Assembly: GCA_023389155.1 (NCBI GenBank)
Contig: JAEWEV010000024.1
Location: 1 to 43,792 of the forward strand
DNA: 43,792 nucleotides
Direction of reading: 5' to 3'
Origin: Pseudomonadota bacterium
GTDB taxonomy: Bacteria > Pseudomonadota > Gammaproteobacteria > Burkholderiales > Burkholderiaceae_B
In this document: positions 33,448 to 41,742 of the stretch, piece by piece
Numbering within the stretch: position 1 is the stretch's first letter
Layout: each line of letters begins with the position of its first letter
Program-made: the position numbers and the translations under genes
The notes under the pieces: model-generated
Seen by the model: the letters and a program-made list of their open reading frames with translations, nothing else
Databases searched by the model: none
What the model was told of the DNA's origin: nothing

Positions 33448-34961
33448 AACGCTTAGCTCCCGTCCAGCAGGACATCGCGATCAAACTGATACCGTTCATC
33501 GTAGGATGTGCGCTGTTCATGCAGATGCTCGATGCAACCGTGGTGGCAACTGCCCTTCCAGCCATGGCAGCATCGCTCAATTCCACGCCAGTGCGCATGA
33601 ACGTCGCAATCACGGCCTATCTGCTTGCGGCTGCGATGTTCGTACCTGTCTGCGGCTGGGCGGCTGACCGCTTTGGCGCCAAACGTCTTTTCCTGTTTGC
33701 CATTTCCCTGTTCGCCCTGACTTCACTGACCTGTGCCCTGTCCTGGGATCTCACTTCTCTGACTGTGTCGCGCTTTATCCAGGGTATTGCAGGTGCAATG
33801 ATGGTGCCGGTAGGACGTATCATCATGCTGCGCACCATACCGCGTAACCAGATTCTGAAGGCGACGTCGTTCCTTTCTATTCCGGCGCTGCTCGGCCCCA
33901 TTCTGGGCCCTCCCCTTGGAGGATTCCTGGTAACGTACGCTTCGTGGCACTGGATTTTTCTGATTAATATTCCGATTGCTATCATCGGCATTGCTCTGGT
34001 CGTCAGGTATGTTTTTGAATTTCGCAGCGAGAAAAAGCCCCGTCTGGACTGGGTAGGGTTCATATTGAGCAGTGTCGGGATGGCCACATTTGTCATTGGC
34101 ATCGAAGCCGTCGGCAACCATACCCACGGATATCTGTATCCGCTAATACTGCTGTGTACAGGGTTGATATGTTCTATCCTTTATGTACAACATGCCAGAA
34201 GGCATCCCGATCCCATCATTGATCTGTCACTGCTGAAAATTCCAACTTTTTCCGCCGCCGTGATCGGCGGCAATATGACGCGTCTTGCTGTCGGGGCGAT
34301 GCCCTTTCTGCTCACGCTGCTCTTTCAGGTGGGTATGGGCTATTCCCCACTGGCGAGCGGAATGATCACCTTTTCCATGGCCATTGGTTCACTGATGATG
34401 AAGTTCATCGCTACGTCGGTATATGGTCGCTGGGGCTTTCGCAAGGTTCTTCTGATAAACGGCACGCTCACCGGTCTGATGACAATCACAAACGCGTTTT
34501 TCATCGAAAACACACCTGTATTACTGATGGGCACGCTACTTCTGATTGGCGGTTTTTTCCGGTCACTACAGTTCACTGGTGTTAACAGCCTTGCCTTCGC
34601 CGATATCGAATCAGAGCAAATGAGCCAGGCAAGTTCTTTCTCTGCCACCGCACAGCAGATCGGAATCAGTCTGGGAATGGGCATCGCGACCGTGACTCTT
34701 GATCTGAGTATGCAATTGAGGGGTGCGGACCACGTATCGATTGGTGATATTCACGTCGGTTTCTGGGTAATTGGTTTACTGTCTATTGCTGCTGCGTACT
34801 GGTTTTACAAGCTTGATCCCAAGGCCGGCGAAGGAATTACCGTTCATAAGGAGAAAAAGAATCGCGTCAGATTCAGAAGACGGCGCAAATCGGTGAAAGC
34901 GGCCACATCCGGCAATAGTGCCAGTACCCCGCAGCCGCGAGCCGGCAAATCCAAAGCCTGA
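33444..34961 (+). CDS. DHA2-family (EmrB/QacA-type) MFS exporter
   Basis: A 505-residue proton-coupled exporter with about 14 membrane helices. Motif D1-like LFMQMLDATVVATALPAMA is in helix 1, motif A GWAADRFGAKRLF after helix 2, and motif C LLGPILGPPLGG in helix 5, all typical of drug:H+ antiporter family 2. It overlaps the AbrB-family gene by four bases. The C terminus carries about 45 extra residues rich in Arg and Lys (KKNRVRFRRRRKS and beyond), likely cytoplasmic. No HlyD-type partner is adjacent. Substrates may be drugs or organic acids. Confidence 0.93.
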   Translation: MKRLAPVQQDIAIKLIPFIVGCALFMQMLDATVVATALPAMAASLNSTPVRMNVAITAYLLAAAMFVPVCGWAADRFGAKRLFLFAISLFALTSLTCALSWDLTSLTVSRFIQGIAGAMMVPVGRIIMLRTIPRNQILKATSFLSIPALLGPILGPPLGGFLVTYASWHWIFLINIPIAIIGIALVVRYVFEFRSEKKPRLDWVGFILSSVGMATFVIGIEAVGNHTHGYLYPLILLCTGLICSILYVQHARRHPDPIIDLSLLKIPTFSAAVIGGNMTRLAVGAMPFLLTLLFQVGMGYSPLASGMITFSMAIGSLMMKFIATSVYGRWGFRKVLLINGTLTGLMTITNAFFIENTPVLLMGTLLLIGGFFRSLQFTGVNSLAFADIESEQMSQASSFSATAQQIGISLGMGIATVTLDLSMQLRGADHVSIGDIHVGFWVIGLLSIAAAYWFYKLDPKAGEGITVHKEKKNRVRFRRRRKSVKAATSGNSASTPQPRAGKSKA

Positions 34962-34982
34962 TTCAGCGCGTAATTATTATCA

Positions 34983-35010
34983 GCAAGCAGACAACATATT
35001 GTCTGCTTGC
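34983..35010. repeat. 12-bp perfect inverted repeat after the MFS gene
   Basis: GCAAGCAGACAA (34983-34994) and TTGTCTGCTTGC (34999-35010) pair perfectly around four bases, 21 bases after the MFS stop. It is probably the operon's transcription end or an mRNA-stabilising hairpin; no T tract follows. Confidence 0.65.
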
Positions 35011-35314
35011 ACCAAATGCGTGATCTTCTGAACGCAATTAAGTAAAACACAGCATCAGATTAATATTTCAATTGAAATAATTACGATCTGCTGCACCAGG
35101 CTGTCCGGTATATGAATTGAGTTAGTCAGAAAATTGTTCCTGGGCTATTAGCGATTTCTCCTGGCCAGAAAAACGCTCACAGTGCACGATACTTTCTTAA
35201 TGACAATGAGCGGCCTGAGTTACAGCGTAACAACGCCGATAAAATCTCGGATCCTGGCTAAACCAAGAGCAATCTTGTCTTACTTCATTTCTGCGAGACC
35301 GGGAAAAATCGGTA
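35011..35314. other. 304-base convergent intergenic region with a 16-bp palindrome
   Basis: The region lies between the ends of the MFS and HIT genes. It has no supported gene. TATTTCAATTGAAATA at 35064-35079 is a perfect palindrome in AT-rich DNA, a form expected of an operator although no start codon is near. The rest shows nothing recognisable. Confidence 0.5.
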
Positions 35315-35734
35315 CTATTTAATTGCAGCCGCAATCTGTTTGCCCAGTTCGGCAATTTCTTCCATATTCCCTTTCACTTCGCCGTGACGACCGACCTTCT
35401 GCCCTTCATAGCGTGGAACAAGATGGAAATGCACGTGGTGCACGGTCTGTCCGGCTACTTCCTTGTTGAACTGTGACATGACAAACCCGTCTGCCTTGGT
35501 TACCTCAAGAAGCGCTGGCGCTATTTTCTTGGCTGTCGCCACACACGCTTTGGCCCCCTCTTCCGACAGATCCAGCAACGTCTCGGCTTCTTCCTTTGTC
35601 AGAATCAGCAAATGCCCTTTGGTTTGCGGCATGATATCCATCATGGCAAAGGTCTTGTCATCTTCGTAGATTTTGAAAGATGGCGCTTCTCCACGAAGAA
35701 TTTTTGCGAAGATATTCTGATTGTTGTATGCCAT
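35315..35734 (-). CDS. HIT-family (histidine triad) nucleotide hydrolase
   Basis: A 139-residue histidine-triad protein. The motif HHVHFHLVP (99-107) gives the triad His100, His102 and His104, with His102 the expected nucleophile. The opening NIFAKILRGEAPSFKIYEDD is typical of the HINT/HIT branch, which hydrolyses AMP-linked phosphoramidates and dinucleoside phosphates. GGAG precedes the ATG at 35734. It stands alone, convergent with the MFS gene. Length is slightly above the usual 110-120 residues because of a charged C-terminal tail. Confidence 0.95.
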   Translation of the reverse strand: MAYNNQNIFAKILRGEAPSFKIYEDDKTFAMMDIMPQTKGHLLILTKEEAETLLDLSEEGAKACVATAKKIAPALLEVTKADGFVMSQFNKEVAGQTVHHVHFHLVPRYEGQKVGRHGEVKGNMEEIAELGKQIAAAIK

Positions 35735-36705
35735 GTTTGCTCCTGTTTGAGTTTATCGATAATGCACCACAGCAGACCTAATGCGTCTAAAAAATGTTGC
35801 GGCGCAATAAATTGAACTGAATATTAGCCCCAGCGTAAAGAATTTTTGGGCTTTGTACGCTAGATTATAAGCAGGAATTGATGAGCAAACAGGGGATCTT
35901 TTGGCGTGCCAGTATTTCATTCATTAGAAGGAGACGGAATACTTTTTCTGCCAAACTGTCCCGCGAATCCTTCCTCGGACAGGCCACTGACCAAGCCCCA
36001 AATTCCCAAACAAGTGCATATTGCAAGCCCCTGACGGGTGAGCATACCCCACGATACGCTTGCTATCCTGCCACTTCTCTATCCTCATCCATTACCGTAA
36101 CTCCCCCTTTCCTCGCTATTGCATAACCCGCTATGTGCCCCTTTTGCCATTGCACAATCCCGCGATGACGCTACCCCGCTGTTGCTATCCTCCAACTTGA
36201 TTCCCTCAGGTTCTTTATGACTCGCTTCCCGGCTGCCCTAGCTATTACCCTGCTTCCAAAATTACCGCTTTCCACATCCTTATTGCCTGAAAACAAATCC
36301 GTCGCAACGATCGAAAAATTCGTCGAGCTCGCATAAGGAACAATCAAATAAACTCATTTAAGACTCTTCCAGAAGGCCGAAAAGCGCCGCCATTATCTCG
36401 ACTTCTTCCTTCCTAGTCGTTTTTTCCATCGCTAGCGTTAGTGCTTCCCACCTATTCCTTACTGCCTGTTCGCCCCAAGACGCCCAATTATCGGTCTTTA
36501 CGCGTGCTTAACTAGCCCTTCTTCCATACTTTCTACTCTTAATCTCATACCACCCTGGCATCTTAAGTTGAATCTCTGTGTCTTGTCTGACACCCTTACC
36601 CCAAAAACCTGCAGCCACCTGAGTGAAAGCGCATCCGTTTACCTCAACGCGTCAGCAGGTTTGAACTCAATCGTCTCTGAAACTCCGGACGTCACTATGC
36701 TTGTC

Positions 36706-36721
36706 TTTTCCACGTGGAACG
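36706..36721. promoter_or_regulatory. Degenerate parS-like site
   Basis: TTTTCCACGTGGAACG matches the two perfect sites near mnmG at 14 of 16 positions and keeps the central CCACGTGG. ParB may bind it weakly. It also overlaps an eight-of-nine DnaA-box match. Confidence 0.5.
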
Positions 36722-37440
36722 CCACCGTTTAGCTGTCGCAACGCAGAAAAAGCAAATTTTGGGCGCCAGTAAAATTGCCTATTATGAAAATGATACGGAG
36801 AGCGTCGTTTTTTCGCTGTGCTTATAGTCCGGTCAGCTTGGGTAGAAATGGCTCATTATTGCGATTCCTAACGCCGGCCAAGCCTATTTTTCCAATTTGC
36901 CTAGCGGAGGGATAACGATACCGTCCATCAGAATCAGCCGGATTGATCAAATGAGACCTATCTATCGGCGCGAACGACCCGTTTAAATACGTGAATCCCG
37001 GCAAATTCATGGCGTTACACGCGCTGCAGAAATACGTGACGCAGTCCACAAGGTGCAGTTACCGGCTAAGTGTTTTTTCCCGGTTACTAATTCACGCAGT
37101 AATTTATCGCCACCGTAAAGTGCCTCGGCTGTCATTCTGCTGAGGTGTTATCTCCTTGCTGCAATCCCTAACGACTGACATCTTCCAGCAATCCGATCTT
37201 TTCCCGTACTTCATAGTCAATCAGGATTCCGCTCCAGGATCAAGGCCAGTGAATAATGGAACTCTCTAGCGGATTCACGGGTTATATCCGTAGATACACA
37301 GTTTCGATGCAGATTTTGTCCATTCCCCAAAAATACCAGTGATGTACTGTTCTTACCGCCCCGCTTCGCTCCATCACCAATAATTCCCACTTTTTCATGG
37401 TAAATCACCCCTGAAACGAAGCGTTTCAGCACACTTGCCC

Positions 37441-37627
37441 TGTGGATAAGCTCTGGGAGATAGATTGTGCATAACTTATGTATCAAAACTTGATAAGCAA
37501 TGGGAAATTCCCAAGTGCCAAAGTTGTTCATTTTTGTACACTGGCCAAAAGCCAGGTAGTCACCAACTAAATTTGACATTAAGTTGTTGAAATCACGAAA
37601 AAAATACGTAATTTCAACATATGCACA
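37441..37627. promoter_or_regulatory. Left cluster of DnaA-box-like sites
   Basis: TGTGGATAA (37441-37449) is a perfect TTATCCACA box on the minus strand. TGTGCATAA (37466-37474) matches the TTATNCACA consensus on the same strand. ATATGCACA (37619-37627) is one base off on the + strand, followed by AT-rich DNA to 37675. It lies just beyond the end of the aminotransferase gene and may be part of a two-part origin. Confidence 0.5.
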
Positions 37628-37672
37628 GAGTATCTATCTCTTAATCTTTTATATATTCAAACAGATTAATAA

Positions 37673-38848
37673 CTAGAGGTGCTTCAGCACCGATAATGCC
37701 TGCTCCAGGGTTTCCTGTTTCTTTGCAAAACAGAACCGTACGAGATTATGGTTAGACGACGAATCTTGAGGATTTCTGTAGAAAGCTGACACTGGAATCA
37801 GCGTCACTTTTTTCTCCTGGGTTAGCCATTGGGCGAATTCAAGTTCCGCGTCCTGGGATATTTCAGAATAATTGGCCAGCAGGAAAAAGGTTCCTTGGCT
37901 GCGAATTGGCTTAAATCGCGTATTTTTCAAACCTTCATACAGGTAATCGTGTTTTTCCTGATAAAAAGCGGGCAAGGAAAGATAGGTAGAAGCATCGGCC
38001 ATGTATTTGCCTAATGCGACTTGCATCGGCGAACTAACGGTAAAAACCATGAACTGATGAACTTTACGTAATTCCGCAGTCAAATTTGCTGGTGCGCAGC
38101 AATATCCAATTTTCCAGCCAGTGGTGTGATACGTTTTTCCAAATGAAGAAATGAGGAAAGTTCTCGCTGCAAGACTTGGCCGTGTGCAAAGGCTTAAAAA
38201 TGGTTTGCCATCAAAAACTATGTGTTCATAGACTTCATCGGCTAGTAGTAAGACATTGCTATCCTTAATAACCGACTCTAAGGCATCAAGATCCTGCGCA
38301 TTCAGGGTAATACCCGTTGGATTATGTGGAAAATTGAGCAGCATAAGGCGGGTTTTATCATTAATGGCCTCCCCTACCCTGTTCCAATCTACTGAATAGC
38401 TGCCGCGCCCTTCTGCTGGAGCCAGCAAAGGTACGAAGACAGGAATACCACCTGCAAGTTTGATTGCAGGCACGTAGGAGTCATAGCACGGCTCCAGCAC
38501 AATCACTTCATCGCCGGGGTTGACCGCTGCCAGTATCGCGGCCATTAGCGCCTCTGTGGCGCCGCTGGTAACGGTAATTTCCGTATTCTCGTTGTAGATT
38601 TGTCCGTAAAGGGTTTTTACTTTGCTGGCGATGTTGCTTCGTAGTAACGAATCACCGGGCATGTAGGGATACTGGTTATGTCCGGTTTTCATGGCTTCAG
38701 ATACTAGATTTACCAGTTTTGGGTCGGGATCGAAGTCCGGAAAGCCTTGACCAAGGTTTATTGCCTTGAAATCAGCTGCCATTTTGCTCATTACGGTAAA
38801 AATTGTGGTTCCCACGTCGGGAAGTTTGGAGGAAATGCTTGCAATCAC
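37673..38848 (-). CDS. PLP-dependent aminotransferase, methionine aminotransferase (YbdL)-like
   Basis: A 391-residue class I/II aminotransferase, close in length and motifs to E. coli YbdL, which transaminates methionine and aromatic amino acids. Family marks: SKLPDVGTTIFTVMSKMA opening, INLGQGFPDFDPD, NFPHNPTG, DEVYEHIVFDG and the PLP lysine Lys238 in SSFGKTYHTTGWKIGY. I start at the GTG at 38848; reading from 39004 would add 52 residues encoded by DNA that holds DnaA boxes and half of a parS site. The ribosome site is weak. G+C is low (43-45% in two 60-base lines I counted, against 57% in mnmG), so it may be a later arrival beside the origin. Confidence 0.9.
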   Translation of the reverse strand: MIASISSKLPDVGTTIFTVMSKMAADFKAINLGQGFPDFDPDPKLVNLVSEAMKTGHNQYPYMPGDSLLRSNIASKVKTLYGQIYNENTEITVTSGATEALMAAILAAVNPGDEVIVLEPCYDSYVPAIKLAGGIPVFVPLLAPAEGRGSYSVDWNRVGEAINDKTRLMLLNFPHNPTGITLNAQDLDALESVIKDSNVLLLADEVYEHIVFDGKPFLSLCTRPSLAARTFLISSFGKTYHTTGWKIGYCCAPANLTAELRKVHQFMVFTVSSPMQVALGKYMADASTYLSLPAFYQEKHDYLYEGLKNTRFKPIRSQGTFFLLANYSEISQDAELEFAQWLTQEKKVTLIPVSAFYRNPQDSSSNHNLVRFCFAKKQETLEQALSVLKHL

Positions 38849-38874
38849 TTTTTTCGTCTCGTACTGTATTAATT

Positions 38875-39030
38875 TTATCAACAGGGCTATAATCCCTATT
38901 ATGCCTGATTGTTGATGATCTTTTGCACAAATAATACCTATATATCCACAGCATATACCTAGCGTTATCAACACACTTATCCACAGTTGTTCCACGTGGA
39001 ACAATTGATCTGATATATTTTCTTTGCTGT
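38875..39030. other. oriC: Probable replication origin (oriC): DnaA-box cluster with AT-rich element
   Basis: Five DnaA-box-like 9-mers lie on one strand within 111 bases: TTATCAACA (38875-38883), TTTTGCACA (38921-38929), ATATCCACA (38942-38950), TTATCAACA (38965-38973) and the perfect TTATCCACA (38977-38985). An AT-rich stretch at 39007-39030 begins GATCT and resembles the E. coli unwinding 13-mers (GATCTNTTNTTTT). Two perfect parS sites flank that stretch, and mnmG follows, the gene next to oriC in E. coli. Strand composition is C-rich to the left. dnaA itself is not in the window, so function is inferred. Confidence 0.65.
38988..39003. promoter_or_regulatory. parS: parS site 1
   Basis: TGTTCCACGTGGAACA is a perfect 16-bp palindrome, the chromosomal parS form known from Pseudomonas and close to the Bacillus consensus TGTTTCACGTGAAACA. 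ParB, encoded at 42539, loads here as a CTP-dependent clamp to segregate the origin. It begins two bases after the perfect DnaA box. Confidence 0.93.
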
Positions 39031-39066
39031 TCCGTTTAAAATAGTCTTATACATACTGCTCACCAA

Positions 39067-39082
39067 TGTTCCACGTGGAACA
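39067..39082. promoter_or_regulatory. parS: parS site 2
   Basis: A second perfect copy of the same 16-bp palindrome, 63 bases after the first and 29 bases before the mnmG start codon. Being inside the mnmG promoter region, ParB bound here could also affect expression of the mnmG-rsmG-parA-parB operon. Confidence 0.93.
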
Positions 39083-39111
39083 TTTCTTGTTTTCACAATT
39101 GAAAGAATATA

Positions 39112-41052
39112 ATGAACTACCCAGACGAATTTGACGTCATTGTTGTTGGTGGAGGTCATGCCGGCACCGAAGCCGCGCTGGCTGCTGCACGCACGGGCTC
39201 AAAAACCCTTTTATTAACACATAATATAGAAACGCTTGGACAAATGTCTTGCAATCCGTCTATTGGCGGGATTGGAAAAGGGCATCTGGTCAAAGAGATT
39301 GACGCTTTGGGTGGCGCGATGGCTCTTGCTGCGGATGAGGCTGGTATTCAATTTCGGATTCTCAATAGTTCCAAGGGACCTGCAGTTCGGGCAACTCGTG
39401 TGCAGGCGGATAGGCTTCTGTATAAGCAGGCAATCCGCTCGCGCCTGGAAAATCAGGAAAATTTGTGGATATTTCAGCAAGCGGTCGATGATCTGATTCT
39501 TGAAGGAGATCGCGTTGTTGGGGCGAAAACGCAAATTGGCGTTATTTTTCGATCCAAATCGGTCATATTGACCGCAGGAACGTTCCTGAACGGACTAATT
39601 CACGTGGGTTTAAATCATTATTCAGCGGGCAGGGCAGGGGATCCACCTGCAATCAGCCTCGGACAGCGCCTGAAAGAAATGAATTTGCCGCAGGGGCGAC
39701 TGAAAACAGGTACGCCACCTCGAATCGATGCCCGAAGTATTGATTTCAGCAAGCTGGAAGAGCAGCCAGGGGATACTGATCCTATGCCTGTCTTTTCCTA
39801 TATGGGTTCGGTAGACATGCATCCACGGCAAATATCCTGCTGGATTACGCATACGAACAGCCGTACCCACGATATTATCCGTAACGGCCTGGACCGCTCA
39901 CCTATGTATACCGGTGTGATTGACGGGATAGGGCCGCGCTATTGCCCGTCAATTGAAGATAAGATTAATCGCTTTGCGGACAAAGATTCGCATCAGATAT
40001 TTCTGGAGCCTGAGGGTCTGTTGACCAATGAGATCTATCCCAATGGTATTTCCACCAGCCTGCCGTTCGATGTTCAGCTGGATCTGATTCATACCTTGCC
40101 CGGTCTGGAGCAGGCTCATGTGCTGCGTCCTGGTTATGCGATTGAGTATGACTATTTTGATCCACGTGGACTGAAACGCAGCCTGGAAACGAAAGCCATC
40201 TCGGGGCTATTCTTTGCTGGACAAATTAATGGTACAACAGGCTATGAAGAGGCGGCCGCTCAGGGCTTGCTGGCTGGGCTGAATGCATCCCGGCATGCCA
40301 GAAACGAAGAGCCCTGGACACCCAAGCGAGATGAGGCTTATTTAGGAGTGTTGGTTGATGATCTGGTGACGCGTGGCGTGACAGAGCCGTATCGCATGTT
40401 CACCTCAAGGGCCGAATACCGGCTCAGTCTGCGTGAAGATAATGCAGATTTCAGACTCACGGAAATAGGGCGCCAGCTCGGTCTGGTGGATGATTGTCGA
40501 TGGGAGTATTTCAGCCGTAAGCGGAATGCCGTGCAAGAAGAAATTTCGCGGTTAACGGGAACACGTGTTTCAGCACGAACATTCAACGCAGAAACATCAG
40601 AAAAGCTGCTGGGCCATGCACTGGAACGTGATTATTCTTTGGCTGACCTGCTGAAAAGACCGTCGGTAACCTATAAAACGCTAATGGCTGCGGCCACCCA
40701 GGATGGATCAACTTTATCTCCCGAGCAGACGCTTAGTGATACGGTCCGGGAACAGGTTGAAATTCAGGTTAAATATGCCGGATATATCGCAAGACAACAG
40801 GAAGAAGTCAGGCGCCAGAGCTACCTGGAAGAGCAGAAGATTCCGGCAGAGCTGGACTACGATTCCGTAGGGAGTCTGTCGTTCGAGGTGCGCCAGAAAC
40901 TGAAAGATGCCCGCCCCGAAACAATCGGGCAAGCGCGACGCATTTCCGGTGTGACACCGGCCGCGATCTCTATTTTGCTGATTCATTTAAAACGCTTGCA
41001 ACTGTCATCCAGGACACTGCGCAAACCCGAACATACCAGCGTAGAAGAATGA
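39112..41052 (+). CDS. mnmG: tRNA uridine-5-carboxymethylaminomethyl(34) synthesis enzyme MnmG
   Basis: A 646-residue FAD protein, formerly GidA, that modifies wobble U34 of tRNAs together with MnmE. It has the dinucleotide motif GGGHAGTEAALAA (13-25), CNPSIGGIGKGHLVKEIDALGG, KTGTPPRID, the second nucleotide region and the C-terminal MnmE-binding helical domain ending with GVTPAAISILLIHLKR. Two adjacent conserved family features, the CNPSIGG cysteine and GQINGTTGYEEAAAQG, are intact. Length is normal. It starts the conserved mnmG-rsmG-parA-parB operon and lies directly beside the probable origin. Confidence 0.98.
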   Translation: MNYPDEFDVIVVGGGHAGTEAALAAARTGSKTLLLTHNIETLGQMSCNPSIGGIGKGHLVKEIDALGGAMALAADEAGIQFRILNSSKGPAVRATRVQADRLLYKQAIRSRLENQENLWIFQQAVDDLILEGDRVVGAKTQIGVIFRSKSVILTAGTFLNGLIHVGLNHYSAGRAGDPPAISLGQRLKEMNLPQGRLKTGTPPRIDARSIDFSKLEEQPGDTDPMPVFSYMGSVDMHPRQISCWITHTNSRTHDIIRNGLDRSPMYTGVIDGIGPRYCPSIEDKINRFADKDSHQIFLEPEGLLTNEIYPNGISTSLPFDVQLDLIHTLPGLEQAHVLRPGYAIEYDYFDPRGLKRSLETKAISGLFFAGQINGTTGYEEAAAQGLLAGLNASRHARNEEPWTPKRDEAYLGVLVDDLVTRGVTEPYRMFTSRAEYRLSLREDNADFRLTEIGRQLGLVDDCRWEYFSRKRNAVQEEISRLTGTRVSARTFNAETSEKLLGHALERDYSLADLLKRPSVTYKTLMAAATQDGSTLSPEQTLSDTVREQVEIQVKYAGYIARQQEEVRRQSYLEEQKIPAELDYDSVGSLSFEVRQKLKDARPETIGQARRISGVTPAAISILLIHLKRLQLSSRTLRKPEHTSVEE

Positions 41053-41061
41053 GTCCGAACC

Positions 41062-41742
41062 ATGAATGAACGTGTGCGAGACGGACTTGCGCAGCGTATT
41101 TGCAGCGCGGCAAAGTTACTTGGCCTTCCTATGAGTGAGCAACAGACGCAGCAGCTGATTGCTTACCAGGATCAGTTATTGCGCTGGAATAAAGTGTATA
41201 ACCTGACCGCGTTACGCGATACGGATAAAGTGCTGGTACAGCATATTTTCGATAGCCTGGCAACCCTGGCGCCGCTGGATGACATATTTGCGCCGGGCCG
41301 CAAAATTTCTGTGCTGGATGTGGGTTCCGGCGGTGGCCTGCCAGGGGCAGTCTTGGCTATAATGAGGCCTGACTGGCAGGTGTGCTGTGTAGATGCAGTG
41401 GAAAAGAAAACCGCCTTTGTTCGGCAGGCCGCGGGTGTGCTCAAGCTATCCAATCTGGTCTCCGAGCACATCAGGATTGAGCGCAAAACACCAGCCAGCG
41501 CTGATCTGGTGATCTCGCGTGCTTTTGCTTCATTGGCTGACTTTAGTGACTGGTCTGGCATGCACGTGGCGCAAACGGGCCATCTGGTCGCAATGAAAGG
41601 GCGGCTGGCGCCGGAAGAGGTCGCGCAGCTGGAGGAAAAGGGTACATGGAAGGTTGCGCAGGTTCAGAAACTGAATGTGCCGGAATTGGACGCAGAGCGT
41701 TGTCTTGTATGGTTGCAGCAAGTAGGAAAATATGACAAATGA
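41062..41742 (+). CDS. rsmG: 16S rRNA (guanine-527-N7)-methyltransferase RsmG
   Basis: A 226-residue SAM-dependent methyltransferase (formerly GidB) that methylates G527 of 16S rRNA; loss gives low-level streptomycin resistance in other bacteria. The RWNKVYNLTALRD segment (about 35-47), the SAM motif VLDVGSGGGLPGAVLA and DLVISRAFASLADF are diagnostic. It starts nine bases after mnmG and overlaps parA by 11 bases, so translation is coupled. Confidence 0.97.
   Translation: MNERVRDGLAQRICSAAKLLGLPMSEQQTQQLIAYQDQLLRWNKVYNLTALRDTDKVLVQHIFDSLATLAPLDDIFAPGRKISVLDVGSGGGLPGAVLAIMRPDWQVCCVDAVEKKTAFVRQAAGVLKLSNLVSEHIRIERKTPASADLVISRAFASLADFSDWSGMHVAQTGHLVAMKGRLAPEEVAQLEEKGTWKVAQVQKLNVPELDAERCLVWLQQVGKYDK

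Larger units (their letters stand above)
35735..37672. other. Gene-poor, C-skewed 1.9-kb region left of the probable origin
   Basis: No frame here has a ribosome site plus protein-like composition. From about 36000 to 36660 the + strand is pyrimidine-rich: 36121-36300 contains 65 C and 26 G by my count. Short frames at 35878-36126 (+), 36822-37049 (-) and 37217-37579 (-) resemble no family I know. The right end holds DnaA-box-like sites and AT-rich DNA. The region may be origin-flanking spacer or the decayed remains of inserted genes. Confidence 0.6.

Noticed and set aside
35878..36126. 82-codon frame in the gene-poor region
   Set aside because: Composition follows the pyrimidine-rich DNA, with no ribosome site or domain.
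36822..37049. 75-codon minus-strand frame
   Set aside because: It has some protein-like residues but no ribosome site and no known family; not enough for a gene call.
37217..37579. 120-codon minus-strand frame
   Set aside because: No ribosome site, and it contains the DnaA-box-like sites at 37441 and 37466; more likely origin spacer. A gene remnant cannot be excluded.
38849..39004. 52-residue N-terminal extension of the aminotransferase
   Set aside because: The DNA holds the DnaA boxes and part of a parS site, and the family starts at the GTG at 38848.
40158..40173. parS-like sequence inside mnmG
   Set aside because: Only 12 of 16 bases match the perfect sites and the sequence encodes conserved mnmG residues; likely chance.
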